Virus record (IMG/VR): IMGVR_UViG_3300032177_000026
Location: 1-43,648 of that record
Reading direction: 5' to 3' (one strand)
Origin: a virus
Length of the DNA stretch: 43,648 nucleotides
Of this stretch, positions 7,356 through 13,687 are shown piece after piece (the first letter of the stretch is position 1; each line of letters opens with the position of its first letter). The notes beneath the pieces were generated by a model. It did no database searches and was not told the origin of the DNA. It was given only the letters and a program-made list of their open reading frames with translations. A program made the position numbers and the translations under genes.

Positions 7356-7389
7356 CCTAGTTGCTTTTCCAGTTGCTTTGGTGTATAAT
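7356..7389 (+). promoter_or_regulatory. Paired-TTGC promoter P1
   Basis: The -35 TTGCTT (7361-7366) and -10 TATAAT (7384-7389) are 17 nt apart. AGTTGC occurs twice, at 7359 and 7371, 12 bp apart, overlapping the -35 and the spacer. The same layout recurs at 8876 and 15375. It drives the operon at 7399. Confidence 0.8.
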
Positions 7390-7398
7390 GACCGCGTT

Positions 7399-8358
7399 GT
7401 GTCTATCAAGTTAGAACCCTTTGGGGATAGCCCCATTTGGGAAACAGATAGTTATATAACCAAACTACGAAAACGGGTGTATTTAATGGTCGCTAAATTA
7501 GCCCGTAGTTCATCTATTAAATTTGACGAGCAAGACCTTGAACACCAAATTCTTTTTCGGGCAACCACCTTCCCCAAAAAGAAAATAAATTTGTCGGAAA
7601 TAATAAAAGAACAAAAGGAAATTGTTTTTGAGCGAATGAAAAAGGTGGACGTAAAACCAAAAGAACTTTTCTGTTTCGGTCTCTATCGCACAAATCACGG
7701 TTGGCAAATGGAATGGAGAACAACACAACTCTACGCGGTAAACAAAAACACCGGACAAAAAAAGAAAGTGTATTTTAGAGAGATTACAGATAGAAAAATA
7801 GGAAGTGATATTATAGAAAATTACCACTATATTCACTGCTCACGGAATAATGAAAATGGTTTAATGTTCGGTTTCTTTTTGGAAGATAGCAAAACACCAT
7901 TTGCGGTTGAACAAGTAGAACCCTGCTCTAATTCAAAGAATTATAAAAAAGCAATGTTGATGTTGAATGATATAAATTACCACTCCTGTTGTGAACTAAC
8001 GAGATTTTATTCTGTTCCCAATAGTCCTAAAAATCTTATCAGCATCTTGGATAGGTTGGTTGGAGAAGAATTGCGGAAAAAAGGTTTTGAGTGGATGATG
8101 ACCGCGACAATGCCTAAATACGCAAAAACAAAGGCCTCTACCGTTTCTGGCGGAATTGACAAACCAATCTTTGGAAAGAAAACACCCTTCACTTTCTTTG
8201 AACGCCCCGATGGAAAATATCAATTGTGTGTTTCGCGGAATAAGCCCAATGCCAAGACAATTACCAGCAGATGGGGAATAACCAAAACCATTGAATTTAT
8301 AAAACCCTTGGTCGGAAAATATAACAATGTCCAATTAGATTTTTATTTAATCAAATGA
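7399..8358 (+). CDS. GNAT-fold/Mom-like acyltransferase-related protein
   Basis: 319 aa from GTG 7399, which lies 9 nt after the -10 box; ATG 7486 is an alternative start. The C-terminal half (about residues 120-265) has FREITDRKIGSDIIENYHYI, a FGFFLEDSKTPFAVEQVEP beta pair and ELTRFYSVPNSPKNLISILD. This resembles the ELxRxWL...PxNS block of Mom-type DNA-modification and GNAT proteins. Known Mom proteins modify adenine in phage DNA to resist restriction. The match is partial and read by eye, so function is tentative. Its stop overlaps the CYTH gene start by 4 nt (ATGA), so the two are co-translated. Confidence 0.5.
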   Translation: MSIKLEPFGDSPIWETDSYITKLRKRVYLMVAKLARSSSIKFDEQDLEHQILFRATTFPKKKINLSEIIKEQKEIVFERMKKVDVKPKELFCFGLYRTNHGWQMEWRTTQLYAVNKNTGQKKKVYFREITDRKIGSDIIENYHYIHCSRNNENGLMFGFFLEDSKTPFAVEQVEPCSNSKNYKKAMLMLNDINYHSCCELTRFYSVPNSPKNLISILDRLVGEELRKKGFEWMMTATMPKYAKTKASTVSGGIDKPIFGKKTPFTFFERPDGKYQLCVSRNKPNAKTITSRWGITKTIEFIKPLVGKYNNVQLDFYLIK

Positions 8359-8861
8359 AAAAACTTGAAATAGAACTTAAATTCCCAGTGGTTAATCCAA
8401 GCGCTTTGATGACAAAAATTGATGGCCGGAAACCCGAAATAATGTATATCAAAGATGAGGTATTCAATAAAGGTAAAATGCCCAAAGTTAGAAAGCGCAC
8501 AATTAACTATTCAAACCGCGTAGAAGTGAGTTTTGAACGAACCACACCTATTCAAGGTGGCGTTATGAAAAAGGTTGTTGAAGAGAAAATAACCTCCCTG
8601 CCAAAAGGTTATGTTTGTAAAAATTCCTACGATAAAATTCGTTATGCCTATGTTCGGGGTGATTGTGTCATCACAATTGATTTTTATTGCTTTGGAGTTT
8701 TCTGTGAGATTGAGGGAAACGAGAAAGTCATCAAAGAAGTCGCCAAACGGCTTGGTTTCAAACTCAAAGACAATATTACAAAGAATGTGGACGCGCTTTT
8801 CTGTGATTGGTGTAAAAAGAGAAAAATTATTCCACCACTCCATTGGGGGTTTAGTAAATAG
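8355..8861 (+). CDS. CYTH-domain triphosphatase / adenylate cyclase-like protein
   Basis: 168 aa. The CYTH signature is clear: EIELKF at residues 5-10 (ExExK), KVRKR in the middle, KIRYAYVRGD and then FGVFCEIEGNEKVIKEVAKR. CYTH enzymes hydrolyse triphosphates (thiamine triphosphate, inorganic triphosphate, RNA 5' ends) or, in class IV, make cAMP, using Mg2+ in a beta-barrel tunnel. The substrate here is unknown. Coupling to the GNAT/Mom-like gene suggests a shared nucleotide or DNA-modification task, or a defence-related one. A length near 170 aa fits the family. Confidence 0.78.
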   Translation: MKKLEIELKFPVVNPSALMTKIDGRKPEIMYIKDEVFNKGKMPKVRKRTINYSNRVEVSFERTTPIQGGVMKKVVEEKITSLPKGYVCKNSYDKIRYAYVRGDCVITIDFYCFGVFCEIEGNEKVIKEVAKRLGFKLKDNITKNVDALFCDWCKKRKIIPPLHWGFSK

Positions 8862-8864
8862 CAC

Positions 8865-8873
8865 TTATCCACA
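8865..8873 (+). promoter_or_regulatory. DnaA box upstream of promoter P2
   Basis: Exact TTATCCACA, ending 5 nt before the first AGTTGC of promoter P2. Placement matches 11122 and the near-match TTTTCCACA at 15362. Confidence 0.7.
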
Positions 8874-8875
8874 CC

Positions 8876-8909
8876 CCTAGTTGCTAACCTAGTTGCTATG
8901 GTGTAAAAT
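8876..8909 (+). promoter_or_regulatory. Paired-TTGC promoter P2
   Basis: TTGCTA (8881-8886), 17-nt spacer, TAAAAT (8904-8909); AGTTGC at 8879 and 8891. It reads toward a terminator-like hairpin and then the small early genes. Confidence 0.75.
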
Positions 8910-8927
8910 GGTGGCAGTCGGGAAAAG

Positions 8928-8977
8928 TGTTGGGGCGGTGGTTCTTGTAAAACCTCCACCGCTCCGGCAGTTTTCTT
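8928..8977 (+). terminator. Strong hairpin with T-run just after P2 (attenuator or sRNA end)
   Basis: Bases 8928-8941 pair with 8956-8969 over 14 bp (three G-T pairs), with a 14-nt loop, followed by GTTTTCTT. It lies about 12 nt after the expected start of the P2 transcript, so it would release an RNA of about 60 nt or act as an attenuator for the genes from 9085. Confidence 0.65.
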
Positions 8978-9010
8978 AGGTCGGCGACACATTATTACCT
9001 TATCTTTTAT

Positions 9011-9071
9011 GTGCTCTCCGTAAATTTGTTTCAACTGCTGATAAGGGGTTGAGAGGAATTGCGGATAGCAC
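9011..9071 (+). promoter_or_regulatory. Structured leader of the 9085 operon
   Basis: Nested pairings: GTGCT 9011-9015 with AGCAC 9067-9071; CCGTAA 9018-9023 with TTGCGG 9059-9064; TCAAC 9031-9035 with GTTGA 9048-9052. Together they make one long stem with internal loops, ending 13 nt before ATG 9085. A control element is inferred. Confidence 0.45.
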
Positions 9072-9084
9072 AGAGAACAAACTT

Positions 9085-9219
9085 ATGAAAAAAGAATACT
9101 CGGAATGGCGGCAATTTTTAGCTTGGATAGGTCTGGTTGCGTTAGTGGTTGGTATCCCTTACTTCATTTGGTCAATGCACGAGATTGTGGAATTAGCAGG
9201 GTTAGTAATTGTGAAATAA
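9085..9219 (+). CDS. 44-aa membrane protein
   Basis: MKKEYSEWRQFLAWIGLVAL begins a protein with a single membrane helix (about residues 11-31, through VVGIPYFIW), a polar N-terminus and a short hydrophobic tail (VELAGLVIVK). It is the first gene after promoter P2 and its structured leader. No family is recognised. An early membrane protein could act in exclusion or host takeover; this is inferred from position only. Confidence 0.6.
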   Translation: MKKEYSEWRQFLAWIGLVALVVGIPYFIWSMHEIVELAGLVIVK

Positions 9220-9220
9220 G

Positions 9221-9379
9221 ATGCCAGACGAAATAAAAATAACAAAATCTTGGGTGAAAGGATTAAGAGATTATGTAAGAGCCGTTAAAAACACAACGGG
9301 GTTTGATAAAGAGTCAGCTCTTAATGGCTTGTTCGGTTATTTAGAAAGTTTAGATTTACTAACTGATAACCATAACTAA
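9221..9379 (+). CDS. 52-aa hypothetical early protein
   Basis: Reads MPDEIKITKSWVKGLRDYVR, then a helical half ending SALNGLFGYLESLDLLTDNHN. It is soluble and mixed-charge, with no recognised motif. It begins 1 nt after the stop of the preceding gene, in a tight run of small ORFs typical of early phage regions. Confidence 0.6.
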   Translation: MPDEIKITKSWVKGLRDYVRAVKNTTGFDKESALNGLFGYLESLDLLTDNHN

Positions 9380-9380
9380 A

Positions 9381-9470
9381 ATGCCCGACACACAAGACAA
9401 CAACTTACAAGAACGCCAAGAAGAGGCGAAAGAGAACGAGGAAAAAAATTACTTAAATAACTACGAATAA
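9381..9470 (+). CDS. 29-aa acidic peptide
   Basis: MPDTQDNNLQERQEEAKENE, ending EKNYLNNYE, is highly charged and helical. It fits with 1-nt gaps between its neighbours. The tight spacing favours a real gene, but the length is very small. Confidence 0.4.
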   Translation: MPDTQDNNLQERQEEAKENEEKNYLNNYE

Positions 9471-9471
9471 A

Positions 9472-9720
9472 ATGAAAAAGAAATTAACAAAAGTTAAATT
9501 TGAAGTTTATTATTACGAAAATAATAAAAAGATTTTAGGTATTCATAAAAGCATTTGGGGATATGTGAGCGGCATTCGGGGATATGTGAGCGGCATTCGG
9601 GGATATGTGAGCGGCATTTGGGGAGATGTGAGCGGCATTTGGGGAGATTTAGATTTGTGTGAAATTACAGTGGAAGACAGAAAGGTAGGAATTAAAATTG
9701 AAGATTTAATAGAAGAATAA
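9472..9720 (+). CDS. Protein with GYVSGIR heptad repeats
   Basis: 82 aa. A basic beta N-terminus (KLTKVKFEVYYYENNKK) leads into four copies of G-Y/D-VSGI-R/W and a closing GDLDLCEITVEDRKVGIKIE segment. Proteins with GDVSGIRGDVSGI repeats followed by a DLDxCEIT end occur in phages and are of unknown function; the repeats probably form a small beta-helix. Each heptad is encoded by a near-perfect 21-nt DNA repeat, so copy number could vary by slippage. Confidence 0.65.
   Translation: MKKKLTKVKFEVYYYENNKKILGIHKSIWGYVSGIRGYVSGIRGYVSGIWGDVSGIWGDLDLCEITVEDRKVGIKIEDLIEE
9559..9642 (+). repeat. 21-bp tandem repeat, 4 copies
   Basis: Units begin at 9559, 9580, 9601 and 9622. They are in frame, each encoding GYVSGIR or GDVSGIW. 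The only changes are CGG/TGG at the end of the unit and TAT/GAT at its second codon. Confidence 0.95.
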
Positions 9721-9724
9721 AAAT

Positions 9725-9898
9725 ATGACATTCATAGCACAAAACTTCACCACCGCTCTAGACGCCGGACTTATCCTCTGGGGCCAAGACAATGACGGCG
9801 CGCCGGAGTGGGTGGGTGATAGGGAGGCGTGGACGCGTTTTGAGCAGATGGCAATGGGCGATGAAATGACGAGATTATCAAAACTTAATTGGCAATAA
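9725..9898 (+). CDS. 57-aa hypothetical protein
   Basis: MTFIAQNFTTALDAGLILWG continues to APEWVGDREAWTRFEQMAM and ends SKLNWQ. It is more GC-rich than its neighbours (gacggcgcgccggagtggg), which may mean recent acquisition. Trp-rich and acidic; no motif recognised. It lies 4 nt after the repeat protein and 1 nt before the next ATG. Confidence 0.55.
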   Translation: MTFIAQNFTTALDAGLILWGQDNDGAPEWVGDREAWTRFEQMAMGDEMTRLSKLNWQ

Positions 9899-9899
9899 A

Positions 9900-10133
9900 A
9901 TGAAAACAACATTTGAGGACTACTTAAAGGAATGGTTTATCGGTCTAAACGAATATGGTGGAGTTCCTATCACGAAAGATAACTGCGAAGATTTATTTGA
10001 AAATTACTTGGCAAGTTTAGATGGAGAAGAATATATAAAATTAGCAGAAGCATTTGGCAGAATTCAATTTCTTCTAGGTGAGAGGACGCAATTACAGAAG
10101 CATTTAGATAGATTAAACAATAAAATAAAATGA
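9900..10133 (+). CDS. 77-aa hypothetical early protein
   Basis: A helical, acidic protein: MKTTFEDYLKEWFIGLNEYG, a middle FENYLASLDGEEYIKLAEAF and a leucine-rich end (TQLQKHLDRLNNKIK) that could form a coiled coil. No motif is recognised. The stop overlaps the next ATG (ATGA). Confidence 0.6.
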   Translation: MKTTFEDYLKEWFIGLNEYGGVPITKDNCEDLFENYLASLDGEEYIKLAEAFGRIQFLLGERTQLQKHLDRLNNKIK

Positions 10134-10300
10134 CCACCAAAGAAATTGAGCAAATGTGGGAGAAAGGATACATTCGTGGTATGGACAAATACGCCGCCAA
10201 AGAAGGTCGTTTAATGGCGAAATGGTTAGCAGACCGAGATGGAGTTTTGCCGGTGGATTACAGCCCCTTTGATGTGGAGCAACCTTATAAGAGTTATTAA
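10130..10300 (+). CDS. 56-aa hypothetical early protein
   Basis: MTTKEIEQMWEKGYIRGMDK, then KEGRLMAKWLADRDGVLPVD, ending EQPYKSY. It is coupled to the gene before it by an ATGA overlap and sits 17 nt before the ssDNA-binding protein gene. Soluble; function not recognised. Confidence 0.6.
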   Translation: MTTKEIEQMWEKGYIRGMDKYAAKEGRLMAKWLADRDGVLPVDYSPFDVEQPYKSY

Positions 10301-10317
10301 AAGTTAACAATAAAAAT

Positions 10318-10842
10318 ATGAAAAATGATTTCTTTCCTGATGCGGATTATAAATTACCAATCACCAGCAACTATATGCGGTTGGTAGAGGGGGTAAATAA
10401 GTTTCGGGTGCTTTCTTCGGCAATTGTTGGCTATGAGTATTTTGGGCAAGACAACAAGCCGGTGCGTTCAAGAGAACCATTTGACGAGACACCCAACATT
10501 AAAACCGGCGGTCGGGTAAATCACTTTTGGGCGTTCGTTGTATTCAACAGAATCGCCGAGCGGATTCAGATTTTGGAGATTACCCAAAAGAGCATAATGT
10601 CGCAGATGAAAAGCTACATTGATTCTCCCGACTGGGGAAATCCCAAGCAGTATGACCTGTCAATCGTCCGTAAAGGTATGACCAAAAACGACACCGAGTA
10701 TCAAGTGATACCCAGCCCACACAAAGAGTTGGAGAGCGAGATTAAGGACAAATACGAGGCGATGACTATAAACTTGGATGCGTTGTATTCGGGCGATGAC
10801 CCATTTGCTCAAAGTGAAAAGAGTGAAAAGAGTGAGTATTAG
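10318..10842 (+). CDS. Phage ssDNA-binding protein-like
   Basis: 174 aa. The blocks MRLVEGVNKFRVLSSAIVGY, EYFGQDNKPVRSREPF, VNHFWAFVVFN and RIQILEITQKSIMSQM match a phage family commonly annotated as ssDNA-binding or replication proteins, with an OB-like core. The C-terminus (ALYSGDDPFAQSEKSEKSEY) is flexible and carries acidic residues, as in proteins that contact replication partners through their tails. It would coat unwound DNA during replication and recombination. Its position ahead of the initiator, primase-helicase and NinB genes supports this. The leader is A-rich with no clear purine ribosome site. Confidence 0.7.
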   Translation: MKNDFFPDADYKLPITSNYMRLVEGVNKFRVLSSAIVGYEYFGQDNKPVRSREPFDETPNIKTGGRVNHFWAFVVFNRIAERIQILEITQKSIMSQMKSYIDSPDWGNPKQYDLSIVRKGMTKNDTEYQVIPSPHKELESEIKDKYEAMTINLDALYSGDDPFAQSEKSEKSEY

Positions 10843-10858
10843 AATTATTAGAATTATT

Positions 10859-10969
10859 GGGGCGGCGGATTTAGGAACAAATCCACAAAATCCTAAACAA
10901 TGTCGGTAGAGACCGACTTGCCTAAACCAGAAATGGCACGGCAAAAAATCCGTCCCAGTCAGTCGCCCC
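10859..10969 (+). ncRNA. Multibranch structured RNA candidate with alternative folds
   Basis: The outer stem GGGGCG 10859-10864 pairs with CGCCCC 10964-10969 and continues as GCGGATTT 10865-10872 with AAATCCGT 10946-10953. Inside are GTCGGT/ACCGAC (10902-10907/10912-10917, AGAG loop) and TTGCC/GGCAA (10918-10922/10940-10944). GGATTT could instead pair locally with AAATCC 10879-10884, and TTTAGGA 10870-10876 with TCCTAAA 10891-10897. Mutually exclusive stems suggest a switch. It lies between the ssDNA-binding gene and the origin region. No known family is recognised. Confidence 0.55.
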
Positions 10970-10991
10970 TTAATGCCTAGTCAAGTAAAAA

Positions 10992-11156
10992 ATGAAAACA
11001 CATATAACAAAAAACGGGTTAATACACTTTGACTTTGATGAAATGTGGAAGAAGTGGATTATGCCGGCCATAAAACACAAAATAGGCAAAAATAGAGATT
11101 TACCAAAAACAGCAAAAGGAGTTATCCACAGCGAAGAGTTGCCCATTAAAAGTTGA
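10992..11156 (+). CDS. 54-aa hypothetical protein
   Basis: MKTHITKNGLIHFDFDEMWK, then KWIMPAIKHKIGKNRDLPKT, ending EELPIKS. Basic and soluble. It contains an exact DnaA box (11122-11130) and the TTGC elements of the next promoter in its last codons. Function not recognised. Confidence 0.55.
   Translation: MKTHITKNGLIHFDFDEMWKKWIMPAIKHKIGKNRDLPKTAKGVIHSEELPIKS
11122..11130 (+). promoter_or_regulatory. DnaA box upstream of promoter P4
   Basis: Exact TTATCCACA, 6 nt before the AGTTGC element at 11137 and about 530 bp upstream of the iterons at 11656. Confidence 0.7.
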
Positions 11157-11169
11157 TTCGTGGTAAAAT
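11137..11169 (+). promoter_or_regulatory. Promoter P4 of the initiator operon
   Basis: AGTTGC (11137) and AGTTGA (11151) precede an extended -10, TGG-TAAAAT (11164-11169). The repeat spacing is 14 bp rather than 12, and -35 spacing would be 19, so this is a divergent member. ATG 11176 follows 6 nt after the -10. Confidence 0.55.
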
Positions 11170-11175
11170 GTAGTG

Positions 11176-11280
11176 ATGGCGTTAGTTAAGGAAAAAAGAA
11201 TAAATTTATTATCAGTGTCGGGTGTTGTTCAGTTCGTTATCCTTAACGGACGCCATAGCAACATCCGACTTTGTTTGTAA
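11176..11280 (+). CDS. Leaderless 34-aa peptide ahead of the initiator
   Basis: MALVKEKRINLLSVSGVVQF continues to VILNGRHSNIRLCL. The ATG falls where transcription from the -10 at 11164 should begin, so the mRNA would be leaderless. Its stop is 5 nt before the initiator ATG at 11286, suggesting translational coupling or a leader-peptide role. No family is recognised. Confidence 0.5.
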   Translation: MALVKEKRINLLSVSGVVQFVILNGRHSNIRLCL

Positions 11281-11285
11281 ATACT

Positions 11286-11759
11286 ATGGCTAAATTTAGA
11301 TATATTGATACTCGTTTCTGGCACGATACTTTTGTGCGCGACAAGTTAAATCCACTTGATAGATATTTATTTCTATATTTTCTTACCAATGACAAAACAA
11401 ATATAAGCGGAATTTATGAATTGCCAATTTCAATGATTTCAAACGAAACTGGTATAGAAGAAATAATGTTAAGAAAGATGTTTCAACGACTTTTGGGTAA
11501 AATTTATTATATTGACGGTTGGGTTTGGATTGTAAATTTTCCAAGATATCAAAATTTGAAATCTCCCAAGATTAAAATAGGAATTGAGACAGAATTTTCC
11601 AAAATACCCTTGAAGATAAAGGATAAAATAGAAAAAATAGCTAAAAAAGATGATAGGGTATGGATAGGGTATGGATATGGTATGGATAACTTATCGCATC
11701 TTAATTCTAATTATAATCTTAATTCTAATCTTAATTCTAATGAAAAACTTTATGACTAA
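11286..11759 (+). CDS. Replisome organiser / replication initiator
   Basis: 157 aa from ATG 11286 (MAKFRYIDTRFWHDTFVRDK); the frame is open upstream to 11271. The first 100 residues resemble the winged-helix N-domain of phage replisome organisers (DRYLFLYFLTNDKTNISGIY, LPISMISNETGIEEIMLRKM, VWIVNFPRYQN). Such proteins bind origin DNA and recruit helicase. The C-terminus is unusual: it is encoded by tandem DNA repeats (VWIGYGYGMD, then LNSNYNLNSNLNSN) that look like origin iterons and an AT-rich unwinding element, as in lambda O and lactococcal phages. The end overlaps the primase-helicase start. Confidence 0.7.
   Translation: MAKFRYIDTRFWHDTFVRDKLNPLDRYLFLYFLTNDKTNISGIYELPISMISNETGIEEIMLRKMFQRLLGKIYYIDGWVWIVNFPRYQNLKSPKIKIGIETEFSKIPLKIKDKIEKIAKKDDRVWIGYGYGMDNLSHLNSNYNLNSNLNSNEKLYD
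11656..11741 (+). other. Putative replication origin: iterons plus AT-rich repeats
   Basis: Three tandem 11-bp units (GGGTATGGATA, GGGTATGGATA, TGGTATGGATA) occupy 11656-11688. They are followed by three 12-bp AT-rich CTTAATTCTAAT units at 11700-11711, 11718-11729 and 11730-11741. They lie inside the initiator gene, the arrangement known for lambda ori within gene O. The origin role is inferred. Confidence 0.65.
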
Positions 11760-13407
11760 AACTCCCCCCCTAACCCCCCCAAGGGGGAATAAAGAATCGG
11801 CACTTCGTTTGCTTAAAACCAAACATAGTGTAATTCCAGTCGGCAAGGATAAAATTCCGCTCGTAAAATGGCAGGAATTTCAAAATAGGTTAGCGACCGA
11901 AAACGAAGTCAATGATTGGTTTGATAAATACCCCGAAGCCAATGTTGGAATAATAACCGGTAAGATTTCTAATCTAGTTGTAGTTGATGTTGAAAGTGGG
12001 GGAGATATAAAAAGGTTTCCCGAAACCCTAACGATTAGAACCGGTGGCGGTGGGTGGCATTTGTATTACCGCTATTATCCGATTGCTAACAAGACAAGAA
12101 TTTTTCCCCTGACCGATATTAGGGGTGATGGTGGTTATGTGGTAGCTCCTGGTTCAACTCACGCTTCGGGTAATAAGTATGAAATTTTAACAAAAGATTT
12201 TATTGCTCCATTCCCGTTTGAAATGTTTGGTGAGAAAAAACAATCAAAAGTTTTGGAAGTTAGTAGTGGTGTTGAAAAAGGACAAAGGAATCAATCCGCT
12301 TCCACAATGGCGGGTGCGTTATTGCGAGCGTTTAGTCGTCAAAAAGAAACCGCGTGGAAACTTTTGAAAGATTGGAACGATAAAAATATACCACCCCTAA
12401 CCGATTACGAACTTCGTAATGTTTTTAATTCAATAGCTGGCAGAGAAGATAAAAAGTTTTTAGATTTTCCAATTCTTGAAAGTGAGGCATTAGATAAAGT
12501 TGATTTTTTGACTTATACCGAACTTCTTAACCAAAGTAGAAAAGAACGGAGAGAGGTTGACCCTAAAAGTATTGTTTCTTTTGGTTATGATTGGCTTGAC
12601 CAACGACTTACTGGATTGTTTCCAGGCGAACTTGTGGTATTGGGTGGAGAAAGCGGAACTGGTAAAACTACCTTCGCCACGAATATAATTTACCGAGCTA
12701 GTAAAAAATTCAAATGTTGTGTCTTTGCTTTGGAAGACCGATTAAATGATTACGGAATGAAGGCGTTTTATTTTGAGATTGGAAAAATACGAAAAGAAAG
12801 GGGACTACCAAATTATCCCTGGAATGATTATCGGCGTAATGAAATCAAGGACGAAAAATATCAACAATATGAAGACCAAGCTTTTGAAAATTTACGGAGT
12901 GAAAGTATTCATTTTGCTGATGTAAAAAGGCAATTGGATATTGGATTATTGGAAAGAAAAATTGAAGAGAAAGCAAAAGAGGGTTTCAAACTTTTTCTAG
13001 TTGACCATCTTCACACTTTTGATATGCAAAGGGGAATGGACACGAAAGCCGATTTTATTGAAAAGATGATGGTAAGAATAAAGACCCTTTTGAATCGGTG
13101 TGGGGTGGCAATGATTTTAATTGTCCATTACAAAAAACTTGAAGGTCGCAAACCATCTATGGATAGTTTCAAGGATAGTATTTCAATTCCACAAAACGCA
13201 AATTATACTTTGAATTTATGGCGTAATCGTTCCGATGACAAAGATGTGAACAGATACGAAACTCAATTGATGATACCAAAAAGTAGAAACCCGAATGGTG
13301 AATTTACTTTGACTTTGGAGTTTGACCCACTAACTTATGATTATAGATTTATTGGTGAAAAGTTCGGCACGGAAATTAAAAAACAAGAAAATGAATTTGG
13401 TTTCTAA
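11752..13407 (+). CDS. Primase-helicase (prim-pol plus RecA-like helicase)
   Basis: 551 aa from ATG 11752, which overlaps the initiator stop (ATGACTAA); ATG 11740 is possible. The N-terminal prim-pol domain shows VGIITGKISNLVVVDVESGG (catalytic acidic pair), RTGGGGWHLYYRY and RGDGGYVVAPGSTHASG. A linker helix region follows. The C-terminal RecA/DnaB-like ATPase has Walker A GGESGTGKTTFA (about residue 297), a Walker B-like FKLFLVDHLHTFD and a MILIVHYKK sensor strand. It would make primers and unwind DNA 5'-3' at the fork. It sits directly downstream of the putative origin. Confidence 0.85.
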   Translation: MTKTPPLTPPRGNKESALRLLKTKHSVIPVGKDKIPLVKWQEFQNRLATENEVNDWFDKYPEANVGIITGKISNLVVVDVESGGDIKRFPETLTIRTGGGGWHLYYRYYPIANKTRIFPLTDIRGDGGYVVAPGSTHASGNKYEILTKDFIAPFPFEMFGEKKQSKVLEVSSGVEKGQRNQSASTMAGALLRAFSRQKETAWKLLKDWNDKNIPPLTDYELRNVFNSIAGREDKKFLDFPILESEALDKVDFLTYTELLNQSRKERREVDPKSIVSFGYDWLDQRLTGLFPGELVVLGGESGTGKTTFATNIIYRASKKFKCCVFALEDRLNDYGMKAFYFEIGKIRKERGLPNYPWNDYRRNEIKDEKYQQYEDQAFENLRSESIHFADVKRQLDIGLLERKIEEKAKEGFKLFLVDHLHTFDMQRGMDTKADFIEKMMVRIKTLLNRCGVAMILIVHYKKLEGRKPSMDSFKDSISIPQNANYTLNLWRNRSDDKDVNRYETQLMIPKSRNPNGEFTLTLEFDPLTYDYRFIGEKFGTEIKKQENEFGF

Positions 13408-13495
13408 CATTATCCATTTCTTAATTAAAAATCATCTAACACCAGTTTGGATTGAGAATTATTTGGTGGAGTGGTGGTTTCAAATCAATGAATGA
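13391..13495 (+). CDS. 34-aa hypothetical protein overlapping the primase-helicase end
   Basis: MNLVSNIIHFLIKNHLTPVW, then IENYLVEWWFQINE. It starts inside the helicase gene in another frame and ends over the next ATG (ATGAATGA). Tight overlaps on both sides favour a real gene. Trp-rich with an amphipathic helix; no motif. Confidence 0.4.
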   Translation: MNLVSNIIHFLIKNHLTPVWIENYLVEWWFQINE

Positions 13496-13613
13496 GCAAC
13501 AAGTGATAGACGAATTGGTTGAGTATTGCCGCCGGCGCGCCGAAGAATCCGGCATTAAAGGTGGTTATTACGAAAAGATTGCCGAGCAATTAGCCAATAA
13601 GATGAAAATATGA
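13488..13613 (+). CDS. 41-aa hypothetical protein
   Basis: MNEQQVIDELVEYCRRRAEE, then SGIKGGYYEKIAEQLANKMKI. Helical and charged. The stop overlaps the next ATG (ATATGA). No motif recognised; it belongs to a chain of overlapping small genes after the helicase. Confidence 0.5.
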   Translation: MNEQQVIDELVEYCRRRAEESGIKGGYYEKIAEQLANKMKI

Positions 13614-13687
13614 AATCTTCAACCTCAACCATCCTCCTCCTCCTCACCTTTACCATCTTTTTCTTATTAGGTTATTTATCAGTATGA
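13610..13687 (+). CDS. 25-aa membrane peptide
   Basis: MKSSTSTILLLLTFTIFFLL ends GYLSV: a single membrane helix. It overlaps genes at both ends by 4 nt (ATGA). Very small, so tentative; it could be an inner-membrane peptide. Confidence 0.4.
   Translation: MKSSTSTILLLLTFTIFFLLGYLSV

Noticed and set aside
8911-8979. GTG frame of 22 codons after promoter P2
   Set aside because: It covers the 14-bp terminator-like hairpin and starts before the expected transcription start; coding is unlikely.
9559-9642. Tandem repeats as a CRISPR array
   Set aside because: Units are contiguous 21-mers without spacers and are in frame within a gene.
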